64,000 nt of DNA from Musa acuminata AAA Group (GCF_036884655.1 NC_088354.1:14146501-14210500), one strand, 5' to 3'. Positions 24,013-36,207 are shown, counted from the stretch's first letter. The notes: generated by a model from the letters alone, not told the origin. Numbers and translations: made by a program.

Positions 24013-27000
24013 GACAATGATGAATTTGAACTTCGAACACTAAATCATAATAAGTTCATTAAAAAAAATCTAAAATAAACAATGAACTTGAACGGAGGAA
24101 GAGGCCAAAGAAGAGGAAGGCACCCAAGGATGAATCAAGAACTTCCAAAGGTGAAATGGCGAATTAGGCTTTGACAAGCTTTGACTACAAGGTAAGTAAC
24201 TCAACTATCTTGAATTATTTTGAAATTACTTGATGTTTTCCATGATGCATTTTCTCTTTTTTTTTAATAATTATTTTTCTTGAAAATTGTATGTTTTATG
24301 TTAATAGAATAAAATGTTAGATTTAAATAATCATATGTGCTTCATAAGCAAGAATATGTATTTTGATAATTTCCATATTGACTTTCAATGACGATGCATG
24401 GTTTTTATATGGAAGGCTTGATGATTTTTTTATGAACCTTGTCTTTGGTTTTCAAACATGATGTATGTTTTTGACATAAGAACAAAACTTGAGCATGCTA
24501 ATATAAAGTCAATCACATAAATTAAAACTAAAAAAGTTTTAGTTATCTATAAGAATCATTCAAAATTATATTCAATGAAACCATTGCATAATGATGTAAT
24601 GAAAATACTAAACATTTTGAAACTATGTTTTAGTGTCATGCATAATGATCATGCTTAATAAATTTCGAAATTATGCATGATGAATCTTGTGATTTATGGA
24701 TTATTGATTTTTACCATAATGAAAGTGCCTTATTAATCTTTGTTGTAATAAATATTGCACTTTCGGTTTTAAACATGATATATATTTTTATTTGGTATAA
24801 GTGAAATAAAATCATATGAATTGAAACAACTAAAAAGAGGAAAATATTTTTTCCTTGAAAAATTATTTTTCTCTATCCTATTGATCTTGATGTTTATTAC
24901 GATAAATCTATGTATACCATTTTGAATCTCTTGAAAGTAATGTTGAGATTTTGATGAATTTGACGATTTGAATTTGAATGAGTTTGTATTCAAATTATGA
25001 TCTTGATTTCTTGGATTTATTACTTGATTTTCTTTTAAAACAAGATCTCTTCTTTGTACTCCTATGATTTTTCTTGATATTTTATTTAAAGAAGATATTT
25101 GATAAAATGAATCATGTCTTTTGTAATTCAAGAGGTCTTATCTTTCATGACATATTGGATTTATGGCTTGTATGCTTTGAAATAATTAAAATATTATACA
25201 CTATTTTGTTCTTCCCTTATTCTTTCTTGTTTACAATGATAAAATGGGAACAAGTTATGATCATGCATGGCAGGATGCAATTTGATAGATTAATACCATG
25301 ATGATTTGAAATGTTTATGATTTGGAATGATGCATATGTTTTTTATTATGATGATGTATGTGATGTATTGCATATAATGTGTATCATGAATACTTTATTA
25401 TCATACATGAAAATAGTGATAAATATTTTAAAAATAAATGTTTGTATCATGTTAGATGATTTTATATTTTATGCATGATGAGTTATAGTGATGATTGAAA
25501 CAATGATTGAAATAATATGCTTGATGATTTATTTTATGAAATTTACCTTTTCATCTTAAATGTTGATACTTGTTTTATTAAAAGTAAAGGCATGCTTATA
25601 AGAAGCAAATCACATGAATAGAAATTTATAAAAACGAAATGTGATCCTCTATTTTATCGACTTTTCAATAAATCTATGCTTGTCATATATGAATTTACTG
25701 AATGTGACTTTGAGGATGATTTCGGATTTCACAAATGCTTGATTCATACTTATGACATTAGACACATTTTAAATATGAATCATATTCAATGCTTTAATTA
25801 TGTTATATCTCCCTTAATTCATTTTGTTCTCCTAAATTTATTTACCAAAGAGGAGAATTTTCTGAATGAATGAAATGATATAAATGAATCACTTATCGAT
25901 ATATCTTTTTGAAATATCCTTTTAATGTGATGTTGATAATTTGAGATGCCTGACATAATTGAGTCCTCGACTTACTCTTTATATGGCTTGAAAATAGATG
26001 TTTAAAATCTTGCTTGATGAGTTATTTTATAAGATTTTGCCTTTACGTCTTGAACTTTCATGCTTATCTTGATTTGGCATATAAAGACTAAGGTATGCTT
26101 AGATGAAGAAGAATCACTTAAAAAATGCTTTTCCTATCTGATCAAGATTAATGATTTCATGATATTTTATGAATCTCGAAATTGATTTTGATGACTTGAT
26201 TATGAGTTTCAAGTTAACGATTTGATTTGAATGAATTTTATCTAAATCATAGTCTTGATCTTGCAAAACTAGAATCACAAATAATATCTTTTGGTATTCA
26301 TGAATTGATAATCACAATATGAAAGTATTGGTATTCATGACTTGAATTTGATTGAAACATTGCATGCTTAAATTAATCATTCTCTTATGTTTCAAAAATT
26401 CTTTAAATGCCTTATGTGATGATTGAAAATTAATTTGCTTTATGATGAATTATGAATCATGACTTGATCTATGATATTGATATATTTTAATCATGATCCT
26501 TGGTTGTATAATTCTTTTGCTCTATTAAAAAGATTTATCGAATGAATCATGTCCTTCTTGAATTTTCTTGATATCATAACATGATTTTGTAATATGGCTT
26601 GTATAATGATTAAAAATTTTTAGCCATTGATTTCTCCCTTCTTTTTGATAATGATAAAGGGGGAGTTCGTTTACTAGCCTGCATATTTCAAAGGAAGGAA
26701 AATTTGCTAGCTCGATCATTTCGTTAAAAGAACTTGCTATCATGAACACTACCAATGAATTGCAAATCCTGCAATCTAAAGAGAAGCAAAAAATTGCTAT
26801 TTGGAAAGAAGCAAAAAAATGTAAAACTTAGAAAACTTGCAATATAATTGCTCTTACCATGCTTTGTATCAAAAATAGGTTGATATCCTTAAAAGCATCA
26901 TATTAAATTTTTTAGTGTATTGCAATGTATCACATGTATCGCAAATTGAAATTTTTGAGACTATTATCATATCATGTTTAACAATTGATATCTTTCATTG

Positions 27001-27736
27001 ATATGATAAATTATCAATCTCATGATGTATCGCATAATGATATCATGATTTGCGATTGTATCATGTGATCCTTGGTGAATTTTCACATTGATATCCTTCA
27101 TGAAATGATTTATTTGCATTATTGTCTTGTATGCATATGTGATGATTGAAATATTGATTGATGCAAAGTTGATGTAAAAGTCTAAAGCATCGGTTCCTCT
27201 CCTTCTTTTTTTACTTTGACAATGGGAGAGAAAGTTATTGCTAGCTTGCACACTTGAATGAAGAATTTGCTAGCTCGATAATTGTAATGAAGAAATTTGT
27301 TATATCAAACATCATAAATATTGTTACTTGCAAAGAAAAGCAAAGTGCAATCTTGCACAAAAATTCAAGTGTTGAATTGCCATGATTGAACTTAAGAATC
27401 TTGGTATGCTTTTGTGCTTATAATGTGTGATGAAAATCTAGCTTCATGTTATAAAAACTTTAATATATTTTAAAATAGCTAGAGCTACTTCTCCTTTTTG
27501 TTGATGATATAGGGGGAGAATATATTGATGACTCATGTATTGAATTGAATATTTTATATATATTTACATGATGGTTTAAATATTTTTCATAACATGTGAT
27601 GAATGTTACTTGGATTTGGGATAATCCAAGTGTTCTATCAATGGCATATTGATAGGGGGAGTTTGGTTAAACTCCGGGGAGTTAAGGTTAACTCCGTTAG
27701 TCATCGATTAGTTGTCATCATCAAAAAGGGGGAGAT
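24013..27736. other. AT-rich non-coding interior of the gag-only element
   Basis: About 3.7 kb, very AT-rich, with repeated short words such as CATGATG and GATTTGAA and many poly-A/T runs. No integrase, reverse transcriptase or RNase H motif was found on either strand. Two diverged direct repeats of about 130 bp lie near 25,510-25,670 and 25,995-26,140. Segments near 26,640 and 27,500 contain GATAATGATAAAGGGGGAG-like strings that echo the polypurine tract. Confidence 0.75.
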
Positions 27737-29069
27737 TGTTGAATCTCGGATTTTGATGATGAAACTAATTGATTGTGTTTAGATGTTTAACTGTATTTTG
27801 AGTGATGCAGGTCTACTCGATCAGGATTAGACAGTTAACGCAGGAGGAATTGACGTTGTGCCGGAGGAGATCACGTTAGGATATTGGATGGCAGAAGGCT
27901 TCGAACGTCGGGCATCGGGCCAAGAGCGGAATTGCGCCAAGAATATCGGGGTTGCAGAGGTCAACTGTCGATTGAGCAACAAGTCGCAAGAGAGGACGAT
28001 GCGCTGAAGAATCGGACGAAGCGCCAACCAATGACGTGCCGGGCAACAGAATGTTAATTCGCGTTGTAATAATTGTCTAGATCGGAGTAGAGTTTTGGCT
28101 TGTGTGTGCAGGATTAACTACGATAATGATGAAGACATAAAGCAAAACAAAGTGTCGGAGTCAAGCACGAAGGATTTGTTGCGAGTTCAAGAATTCGACG
28201 GAAGTCCGAAAGTTCATCGGGAATGCTGCCGGAACTAGCCGAGAATGAGTAGGGAGCTTGCCGAAGAGTTTTTCGGAAGCTCACCGGAAGGTTCGTTGGA
28301 AGTTTGCGGAGCTCGCCGAGAAAGATCGGAGCTTGCCGAAGAAGCTCGTTGGAACTCGCCAAGATCAAATCGTGAAGTCTAGGAGCTTACCGGGAGTCCG
28401 CAGAATGGTTTCCGAGAGTTCGTCGGAAGACCGTCGGAAGTTCGTCGGAACTCGCCGAAAAAAGTCTTGACTTGCGGACTTTGTAATAGCTTAGGAAATG
28501 TCTTTAAATTCATAGTTAGCACATTAATTAGGGTTAGGATTAGGTGTTAATCCTATAACTCAAGTATGGACCAATTGGGCCCGAATTCGGACTGGTTTGG
28601 GCCAAGTTTGGAGCCCAACCAATGAGCTGAAATAGTGTAGGCGATGGTATCGCCAAATTAGGCGGTGGCACCGCCCAGAACTCGAGAACTAAGCGGTGGC
28701 ACCGCCCAGCACCCGAGAGGTCGGGTGGTGGCACCGCCAGCCTCGGAAACCCAAGAGAATTCAAATTTTGGAGCCCAAATTTGAATCCTCTTGGGGCCTA
28801 TAAATACCCCTCAATTCTCAGCAGAGAACACAACCTTTGAGGAGTAAGAAATTGAGAAAAAGCCTTAGCAAAGTCTTTAGCAAGTCTTGTTTTTCAATTG
28901 CTTGAGTGTTCACCTCCTTCTTTCTTGTCACAAGAGTGTGAACCACTTGTAAAAGGTTGTAAGAGGGGTATTTGTCCTTCTCCTTCAAAGTGATTTGCTA
29001 GTGGAAGTTGGGAGCAAGGCTTCGCAAGTGGATGTAGGTCATTTGACCGAACCACTTTAAATTGGCACA
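27737..29069 (+). repeat. 3' LTR of the gag-only Copia element, 3'-deleted
   Basis: Starts TGTTGAATC directly after the polypurine tract. It carries the GAGCTTGCCGAAG-like repeats (28,160-28,470), palindromes (28,640-28,740) and a TATAAATA box (28,799-28,806). After AAATTGGC it jumps to ACA and the GAACA duplication, so the segment equivalent to about 23,052-23,236 of the 5' LTR, including the poly-C tract, is missing. Confidence 0.88.
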
Positions 29070-29099
29070 GAACAATCATAATCGGTAGTTTTGAGAAGA

Positions 29100-29900
29100 T
29101 CTCAAAGAAAAAGGAAATATGTCATTTATGATAATTATGTGATATATCTACAAAAATTAGATTATGATATAGGAATAAAAAGAGACCCCTTATCGTTTTC
29201 ACAAGCCATAGAAAGTAACAATTCTGAAAAATGGTATGATGTAATGAAAGAAAAGTTAAAATCAATGGTCCAGAATGTTGTTTGAGAACTCCAAAATGTT
29301 GTTTGAGAACTCATTGAATTGCCTACTAATTGTAAAAAAGTCGGTTATAAATGGGTCTTTAAGATAAAACGTGACTCAACGGGCAATATCTTACGATATT
29401 AAGCCATATTTGTGGCCAAAGGTTTTTCTCAGAAAGAATGTATCGACTATAATAAGACATTTTCTCTAGTTTCTAGAAAGGACTTGTTGAAAATTATCAT
29501 GGCATTATTAGCTCATTATGATCTTGAGTTTCATCAGGTGGATGTGAAAATAGCATTTCTGAATGGGGATCTGGATGAGAAAATCTATATTGAACAACTT
29601 GAAAGATTTATAGAAAAGAAAAAAAGAAAGTTGGGCTTGTAAACTTAAAAAATACATTTATGGCCTTAGACAAACTTCTAAACAATGGTATATAAAGTTT
29701 CATAATACCGTTACTTTCTTCGGATTTAAGAAAAATACTATTGATCAGTGTATATATCTGAAGGTAAGTCTATTATATTGGTCTTATATATGGATGATAT
29801 TTTACTTGCTAGTAGTAATCTTGGTTTTTTTGTACGAAACCAAGATATTTCTCAACAAGAACTTTAAGATGATTGATATGAATAAAGCAGTATATGTTAT
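29100..29900 (+). pseudogene. Copia reverse transcriptase pseudogene
   Basis: Continuation of the old Copia element. The motif order is ESNNSEKWYDVMKEK, YKWVFKIKRD, VAKGFSQKECIDYNKTFS, LEFHQVDVKIAFLNGDLDEKIY and, near 29,790, the catalytic YMDDI. Several stops and frameshifts interrupt it. The order matches the reverse-transcriptase domain of plant Copia elements. Confidence 0.85.
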
Positions 29901-30079
29901 TGGCATTGAGATATTCAGGAATAGATCTCAAGGATTATTAGGATTGTTTTAAAAAGGATATATTAATTATATCTTGGAGATATTTAATATGCAATTTTGC
30001 TCATCTAATAATATACCTATTACTATAGGTGAAAATTTTAACCAAAACCAATGCCCGAAAAATGACTTAAAAGAGAACA

Positions 30080-30760
30080 AATGAAGAATATTCCTTATAG
30101 GTGTGTAGTTGAAAATCTATTATATGCTCAAACTTGTACAAGATCATATATCAGTTTTGCAATTACGATGCTGAGAATATACCAAAGCAACCCAGTAATA
30201 GAACATTGAAAAATTGTAAAGGAAGTAATAAGATGTCTACTGAGGATGAAAGACTATATGCTCACATACAGAAGATTAGATTAGCTTGAAGTGACAGGAT
30301 ATTCATATGTTGATTTTGCAAATTGCCTCGACAATAGGAAATCCACTTTAGGATTTGTATTCATGTTGGTTGGTAGGGCAATTTCTTAGAAAAGTATAAA
30401 GCAATAGCTTATTACATCATCAACAAAGGAAGCTGAATTTGTGGCATACTTTGAGGCCACAAATCAAGCTTTACGATTGTGAAATTTCATCTAAGGACTT
30501 CGTGTTGTCGACTCAATTGCTAGGCCACTGAAGATATTTTATGATAATATCGTAGCAATTTTCTTCTCTAAAAATGATAAATACTTTAGTGGTTCCAAGC
30601 ACATCAAGATAAAGTACTTGATGGTTAGAGAAAGAGTTCAGAAACAATAAATATCAATTGACAACCTAAGCACCACTATGATGATTGTTGATCCATTGAT
30701 AAAAGCTTTATAGTATAAAATATTTAAAGAATATATTCTTAGAATGGGGCTTGTGATCAA
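30080..30760 (+). pseudogene. Copia RNase H pseudogene
   Basis: Broken frames show TGYSYVDFANCLDNRKSTLGFVF, STKEAEFVAYFEATNQ, KHIKIKYLMVRE and VDPLIKAL, the order of the RNase H and tail of Copia polyproteins. It is decayed, with many stops. Confidence 0.8.
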
Positions 30761-33240
30761 GTCATAAAAGATATTGTGGTGTATGTTTAAGTGGATGTTA
30801 TAATTGATATTTTTCTTGTTTAATTAAAGTTATTTATTTCTACTACCCTATTTAAATTTATATTTATGCATATTATAGTTGAATGTAATAACAAGATTGT
30901 CTTAACAAGACAAATTACAGAGGTTATTATGGACTATATTAGGAAAGACTAACAATGTTGTGGTACATAGAATGGAGTATGATATTAATGATATATAACC
31001 GCTATGACTCGCATTGATAGTTAGACTTAATATAGTATTATTGTGTTTATTGGACTTATTAGTTTATTTTAAAATTCATGGTTATGTATAATTTTTTAAA
31101 AAAATTCTTTGGAATCCAATTAGGTAAAATTATTTTTAAACAAATTTTATTTTGTTTATTTTGATTTTGAATATCTTTTTTTATATCTTATCAATTGATG
31201 GGCCAAGTGGAAGAATATTAGATTTTGTAACCCTTTATAATTGGATAAGATATATATATAATATAACTAATTAGATTCTGATGATATATATTGGCCAATA
31301 AAAAAGAAGTCCACTATGATTCCTTAGGAGATAACCTTGATGGGAGAAACTCTTTAATTACTTATCCTAGATCCTCTACTCTTGCCTATAAATAGATGTG
31401 ACCTCTAGAGAAAAAGAGAGGTTACGCATCTCACTTAAGGGATTACAATCTCTCTCTCATCTCTTCTCCTTAACCATCAAATCAATTTACGTGGTCCTGT
31501 GAAATGATAGGAAGAGAGGAAAAGGATCTAGTTCATTTGCAGATTCATAGTTTCATATGGCATCAAAAGGTACATATCGTAAAATCAGATCTAATTATTT
31601 AATTTCAATCTTGGTATAAAAGATTATTTTTGTATTTAATATAGCATATTATAGATTTTATGCTTACATGTCGATCGTAACAGCAATCTGGAATAGGATG
31701 TTAGGTTAGATAAATTCAAGGAAAATTCTTAGGGAATTGAACCTAAATAAAAAAGAACCTCACAACCTTAAAGAGAGGTTAGAAGCTCTGATGAGACTCA
31801 AGGCTTGCCCCCTCTAAAACCAAGGACCACTAGTTAGAATAATATCTTTCTCATCCTCTTATTAAAATTTGAAATAGAAGAATCTATATCTTTCTTAACT
31901 TGATAGAATAGATTGAATCTGTATCTTTCTTAACCTAATTTGAAATAGATTGAAATTTTAAATTTCAAATTTGAAATTTGAAATAGAATAATATCTTTTT
32001 TAACTTGATAGAATCAAGCGAAAAAGTTTTACTGAAAATTTTACTTAATCTCCATGCTTGCCTTGTTGCGTCCACTTCCTTATCATTCATATTAAGAACC
32101 AGTTTGGAGCTAGTTTGGATTCGTAAATCCTCTCCTATAATACAACATTAACGAAAAATTCCTCTCCAAGATAGGGGAGGTTTTGTAGTAGCATTTTCTT
32201 GGGCTAGAGTTGTTATTGGTTGACTAAGAACTAGTAATGAAGTCTATGGAGATTAAGGGGTTGCCACCACTTTATTATCGGTGCCCTATAAGGTTTGGAA
32301 ACCTTCAATGAGTCAGGAGACTTTGTCAGAGGATTGGGAAGAAAGGATGTATTTGATGAAAAATTTTAAAAATGAGGAGACGATGTATCAAGAGGCATCT
32401 TAAGGGATGGGACGATGGAGTTTCATGTATGGGAGTTGTAGCTAATATCATGATCGCTTAGGGGAGTTGCAGTAAGTATAGTCACCTTTCTTGATACTAT
32501 TAGCATGCTATGGCTTAATGTTGGTTTGTCTATATAGCACTCATATTTAGGAGATTATTTTAACCTTATGCATTGTGGAAACATCTCAATAGCTAATAAG
32601 CAAGAACATAGACACACTAATGTCCATTGTGGGACATGTCTATGATAGCCTCTAGAATCATATATTTAATCTTTTATGTAGTGCCACACACGTACATTAG
32701 CCTTCGGATTGGGCACCACATGTTTGGTTCTTTGCACAAGAGGGTTCCCAATTATGGGATCCCAATGGTTGTTATTGGATAGGTAACCTGCCCTTTGCTT
32801 GCCCTCGCATTGGCCCAATGTACATGTAGCTCCTCTTATATTTCTGTCTTCTAACATAACCACATAAGAAGATAATAAACTATGAATATTTTATCTAAAA
32901 AAACTTTTCTATTAAATGGTATCCCTCACTATAATGAAAATATCCTCTTATAGCCTCCATCACTACTATTGAGAGAGGTATTTTTGAACCCTATGCTATC
33001 GCAAATCTAGACTTCCACCCTTATGACTGATGGTAATCTCACCGGTAAAGTCCTTAGGTAAGTAGGGAATTGCATCAAGTCTATACCATATACTTACTCC
33101 TTAATCATGTACTTTTTATTCTAATCTTAATACATACAATCATCACATCCTAAACTATCCCATTTTACGAATGTCATATTCATGTTTTCGTTTAAAGTAA
33201 AAAACTCTCAAAGCATATCGGATCATTGTAGCATTTACTT
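30761..33240. other. AT-rich repeat-derived spacer
   Basis: The first 800 bp may be the 3' LTR of the old Copia element. A promoter-like CTATAAATAGA lies near 31,386, and ATGGCATCAAAAGG, vaguely like a primer-binding site, near 31,557. From 31,700 to 33,240 I find no gene, only short AT-rich repeats such as alternating AAATTT blocks at 31,945-31,985. Confidence 0.5.
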
Positions 33241-33573
33241 ATATTCATTTAGTTCTTTGATTGGATTTCATGAGTGGTGTTACCGTAAGGGGGGGTCTGA
33301 GGCATGGCTTCGGTTTTAAGGAACTATCTCTGTCGAGCGAAGGCCGGTTCACCGCCCAGGGCGTGGGAATCTTGGAGCTTGGCAATTGAGGAAGGTCGGA
33401 TGTGCAGTAGCGGCGTTGGGCAGCGAGTGGCCGAGGAACCTCGAAGAATGACTCGTAGGTCAAATTGGGCTCGACCGTAGGGGTGGTAGCCCCCTCGGGC
33501 GAGCAGGCCACGTGGGTGGGGGCCTCGGGGCTCGGGAGAGCCGATTGCGCGGGTGTGGTCATGGGAGGGATGG

Positions 33574-33785
33574 GGCCGAGAAGCACGACGCAGGCAGTTA
33601 TGGTCGAGGAGCTGGACTCGAGCGAGCAGGCCGCTCAGGTGTGGTCTCAGGTGGCATAAGGCCGAGGAGCACGACGCAGGCGGCTGCGGCCGAGGAGCTG
33701 GACTCGAGCGAGCAGGCCGCGCAGGTGTGGTCTCGGGCGGCATGAGGCCGAGGAGCACGACGCAGGCGGCTGCGACCGAGGAGCT
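33574..33785 (+). repeat. 86-bp tandem repeat upstream of the Tat antisense ORF
   Basis: Units begin at 33,574, 33,660 and 33,746 with GGCCGAG(A/G)AGCACGACG and share GAGCTGGACTCGAGCGAGC and GTGTGGTCTC. The third unit is partial. The spacing is exactly 86 bp and units are about 90% alike by eye. They sit about 270 bp upstream of a TATA-like box. Confidence 0.9.
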
Positions 33786-34045
33786 ACTTCGATTAGATCT
33801 GTTACGCTGTGCTGCGGGAGGCGCGGGTGGCCAAGTAGCCTTTGGTCTGCTCGGGAGTCCAAGGGACGAACCTTTTCGTGAATCGCCAATTTTCGAGAAG
33901 TCCGACGCTTCGAGCCTGTTGTTTGCCACGCGTAGCGCGCCTATTGGCTGCCCTGCCATGTTGCATTTATGGTGGAATGACGTTTGGTCATCCCGACGCG
34001 ACATGCCTCAGGAGAGGAAGGGTCGCTGTTTTTGGCGGGATTTTG

Positions 34046-34060
34046 TTTATAAATAATGCA
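34046..34060 (+). promoter_or_regulatory. TATA-like box for the antisense ORF
   Basis: TTGTTTATAAATAAT lies about 110 bp upstream of the ATG at 34,167, at the distance expected for a plant TATA box plus a short leader. It faces the antisense ORF, opposite to the Tat gag-pol genes. Promoter activity is inferred. Confidence 0.5.
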
Positions 34061-34166
34061 CGGCTAGCCTCTTGAAGGTCTCCTCACTCGTTTTATTCTG
34101 CCACTTCGGACTCCATCATTTCGTTTGCGTCAATCGTTCTCCTTCCCTCACTGAAGGTCAGTAAGG

Positions 34167-36207
34167 ATGGTGTCTTCTTCCTCTTCCTCTTCATCCTCTT
34201 CTTCGGCTAAAGTTGGGCAAACAGCGATTTCGTCGAATCCTAACTCGTCATCCGACGAAAAGGCGGCTCGGGCCCTTGAGGCCCTGATGTGGCCACACGA
34301 CCTCGACTCCACCGTGAGCGAGTCATCGCTCAGTCGCCTCCGGGATCTCTACGGCATCCCAGAAGAATTTGTCCTTCTTGCTCCTAAGCCCGGCCAACGA
34401 GCGTACGATCTAATTCCCAAGGGTTTCGCCCTCACCCTTAATGCTTTTGAGGTCGGGCTACGCCTCCCCTTGCACCCCATTATAACCTCTTGCATCTCAT
34501 GGTGGCGCATCTACCCGTCTCAGATGGCGCCCAACTCTTGGCGCTATCTGGTGGCGTTCCTAGGGGAGTGCCACTATGCCAACATCACCTCGACCCGATC
34601 CCTCTTCCTTTCTTGCTTTCGTCTTTCCAAGGGGTCGGGGGGCTACTATCTGTCTGCCCGAGCGGGCTTCCGAGTGAGCGGGGCTCCTTCCAATAATAAG
34701 GGATGGAAGGGGTGCTTCTTTTTCGTCAGCCGCTTGGAGGACTAGGGGTTCGGGCTCTGGTGGGCGGCGCGCGTGATAGACAACACCCCCCCTGCTTTGG
34801 ACGATGAGGAGTGTCGAGAGCTCCGGAGGCTTAAAGAAATCCTCCCAGCCTCAAGAGTCATCCGGAGTATGTCCGATCAGTGGTTTGTCGAGGCGGGTCT
34901 TAGCCCGATGCCTCGAGGTATGCCCTAAGGGGTAGTTTTAGGGTTTCTTTTAGGGATTATCTAGTCAGCTGACCAATGTTAGTGCTTTTGCACAGAGATG
35001 GTGGTTCTCCGAGCCCTGCGTAGGGGTAAGACCTCGTCGGCTCCATCCACCTGTTCGCCGGCCGAGGCGAGGGCTCGCTCGAGGGAGGCTCCAGTGGATG
35101 TCGAGGCCGGTCGTCCTCAGAAGAAGGCGAGGGCTTCCTCAGCAAAAGCCTCTGGGGAAGCTGTGGCTCAGCCAACGGGGGCCATCGTCGCACCGGCCGG
35201 CCGCGCCGGGGAGAGCCTCGGGCGAGGAGAAGCCTGCTCCAGTAGGGAGGCGGCAGGAAAGGCTCCTCGAGAGCCCTCCATCCGTGAACTTTGTCGCCTT
35301 CCGACCGGGGGGGAGGATGAGCCCTACTAGACGCGGGCGATGGGTGACCTCCCGCAGGGTGAGACCTCCGACCCGCTGGGAAGGCCTCACCCGAGACAGC
35401 CGGGTGTGGGTCGACGGGGATTCCGCGGCCGGGTTTGTCCGCGGAGGGCTCCATCCCGACATAGCTCAGGACTTGTATACTCTGCCCTCTGAGGTCCTTC
35501 TTGGCAGGTCTGTCAAGTCGTTGCTGTGGGTAAGTGTCATTCCGCCGATTCGGTTGCATGTGCTCGGATAGTTTTTGTCTTAACTTGTTTGTCTGCAGGG
35601 CAATCATTATGCCGCGGTGCTGATGGACCGCGTTCGCGACGCGGGGCGGGTCATCGATATCCTAATTGACCACAATGCCGAGCTCCGGAAGCAGGTGGAC
35701 GAGGTCCGCGCCGAGGCGGCTCCTGAGGTGGTCGCGGCAGCCGAGCAGCACGCCTCGGATCTGGATGCGGAGGCGATGTGCCTCCGATATGAGCTCAAGG
35801 CATCCGAGGAGCGAAATAAGGAGCTTCAGACGCATCTGAAGGCATCTGTGGCCGAAGCCCGTTCGACAAGGGGGGAGTCGATCGAGCTGATCTGACGGCT
35901 GGAGGAGGCGCGCGCCGAGGTGCGAGGGGCTTCCGAGGCCCTTGCCGTCGAGATCCGTCAAAGGCCAGAGAAGGACAAGAAATTGCTCGAGGACTACAAA
36001 GATTCCTCGGGCTTTCAGCTTGGCCTTGTTCGGACTGGGCGGGTCTCGTACGAATACGGGTACCGGATCGCCCTTGCCCACTTCATGGCTCGCCATCCTA
36101 GCCTGGAGGTCGCGGCGGACCCTTTCGACTCCTTCCCCGAGGACATGAGTGTCGATATGCCGGACGAAGTCCCTTTTGACGACAGTCCCGACGCTCCTAA
36201 GGAATAA
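34167..36207 (+). pseudogene. Tat antisense ORF (Transposase_28-like retrotransposon protein)
   Basis: It starts MVSSSS with a Ser-rich run. A domain follows that resembles the plant 'putative gypsy-type transposon' family (LRDLYGIPEEFVLLAP, FEVGLRLPLHP, APNSWRYLVAFLGEC). After likely splices (donor near 34,918, acceptor near 34,995; donor 35,530, acceptor 35,598) come an Ala/Arg-rich linker and a coiled coil (LRKQVDEVRAEAAPEV, YELKASEERNKELQTHL), then an acidic tail ending DDSPDAPKE. In-frame TAG at 34,743 (TGG expected) and TGA at 35,893 (CGA expected) break it. Such antisense ORFs are known in Tat elements. Their role is unresolved. Confidence 0.75.

Larger units (their letters stand above)
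21726..29069 (+). mobile_element. SIRE-like, gag-only (non-autonomous) Copia element with GAACA target-site duplication
   Basis: The 5' LTR is 21726-23239 and the 3' LTR 27737-29069. Both begin TGTTGAATCTCGG. A primer-binding site TTGGTATCAGAGC starts at 23,241 and a polypurine tract AAAAAGGGGGAGAT ends at 27,736. The five bases GAACA at 21721-21725 and 29070-29074 are the target-site duplication. By eye the first 280 bases of the LTRs differ at about nine sites. The 3' LTR lacks about 185 bp near its end compared with the 5' LTR. The interior holds a partial gag (23,290-24,012) and then about 3.7 kb of AT-rich DNA without protease, integrase or reverse transcriptase. It would need proteins from an autonomous relative. 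Confidence 0.9.
19370..30760 (+). mobile_element. old decayed Copia element, split by a younger insertion
   Basis: Copia domains appear in order on the plus strand but in broken frames. They are gag (19,370-20,010), a degenerate zinc knuckle CFFCGKNEYVKKDC (His replaced by Tyr, near 20,098), a protease-like WWINSGAS (near 20,230), the pre-integrase and integrase region (20,640-21,600), then after the insertion at 21,726-29,069 reverse transcriptase (29,400-29,900) and RNase H (30,280-30,750). Excising the inserted element and one copy of its GAACA duplication rejoins the same reading frame, although a stop lies a few codons past the junction. I cannot define matching LTRs. The AT-rich region 30,784-31,550, which has a TATA-like CTATAAATAGA near 31,386, may be the 3' LTR. 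Confidence 0.8.

Noticed and set aside
33465..34056. Overlapping Gly/Ala/Arg-rich plus- and minus-strand open frames
   Set aside because: They arise from the GC-rich 86-bp repeats, have no conserved motif, and overlap one another on both strands.
34167..34745. Independent host gene with a Ser-rich start
   Set aside because: The downstream domain resembles a retrotransposon-specific family and the ORF sits antisense within a Tat element, a known arrangement.
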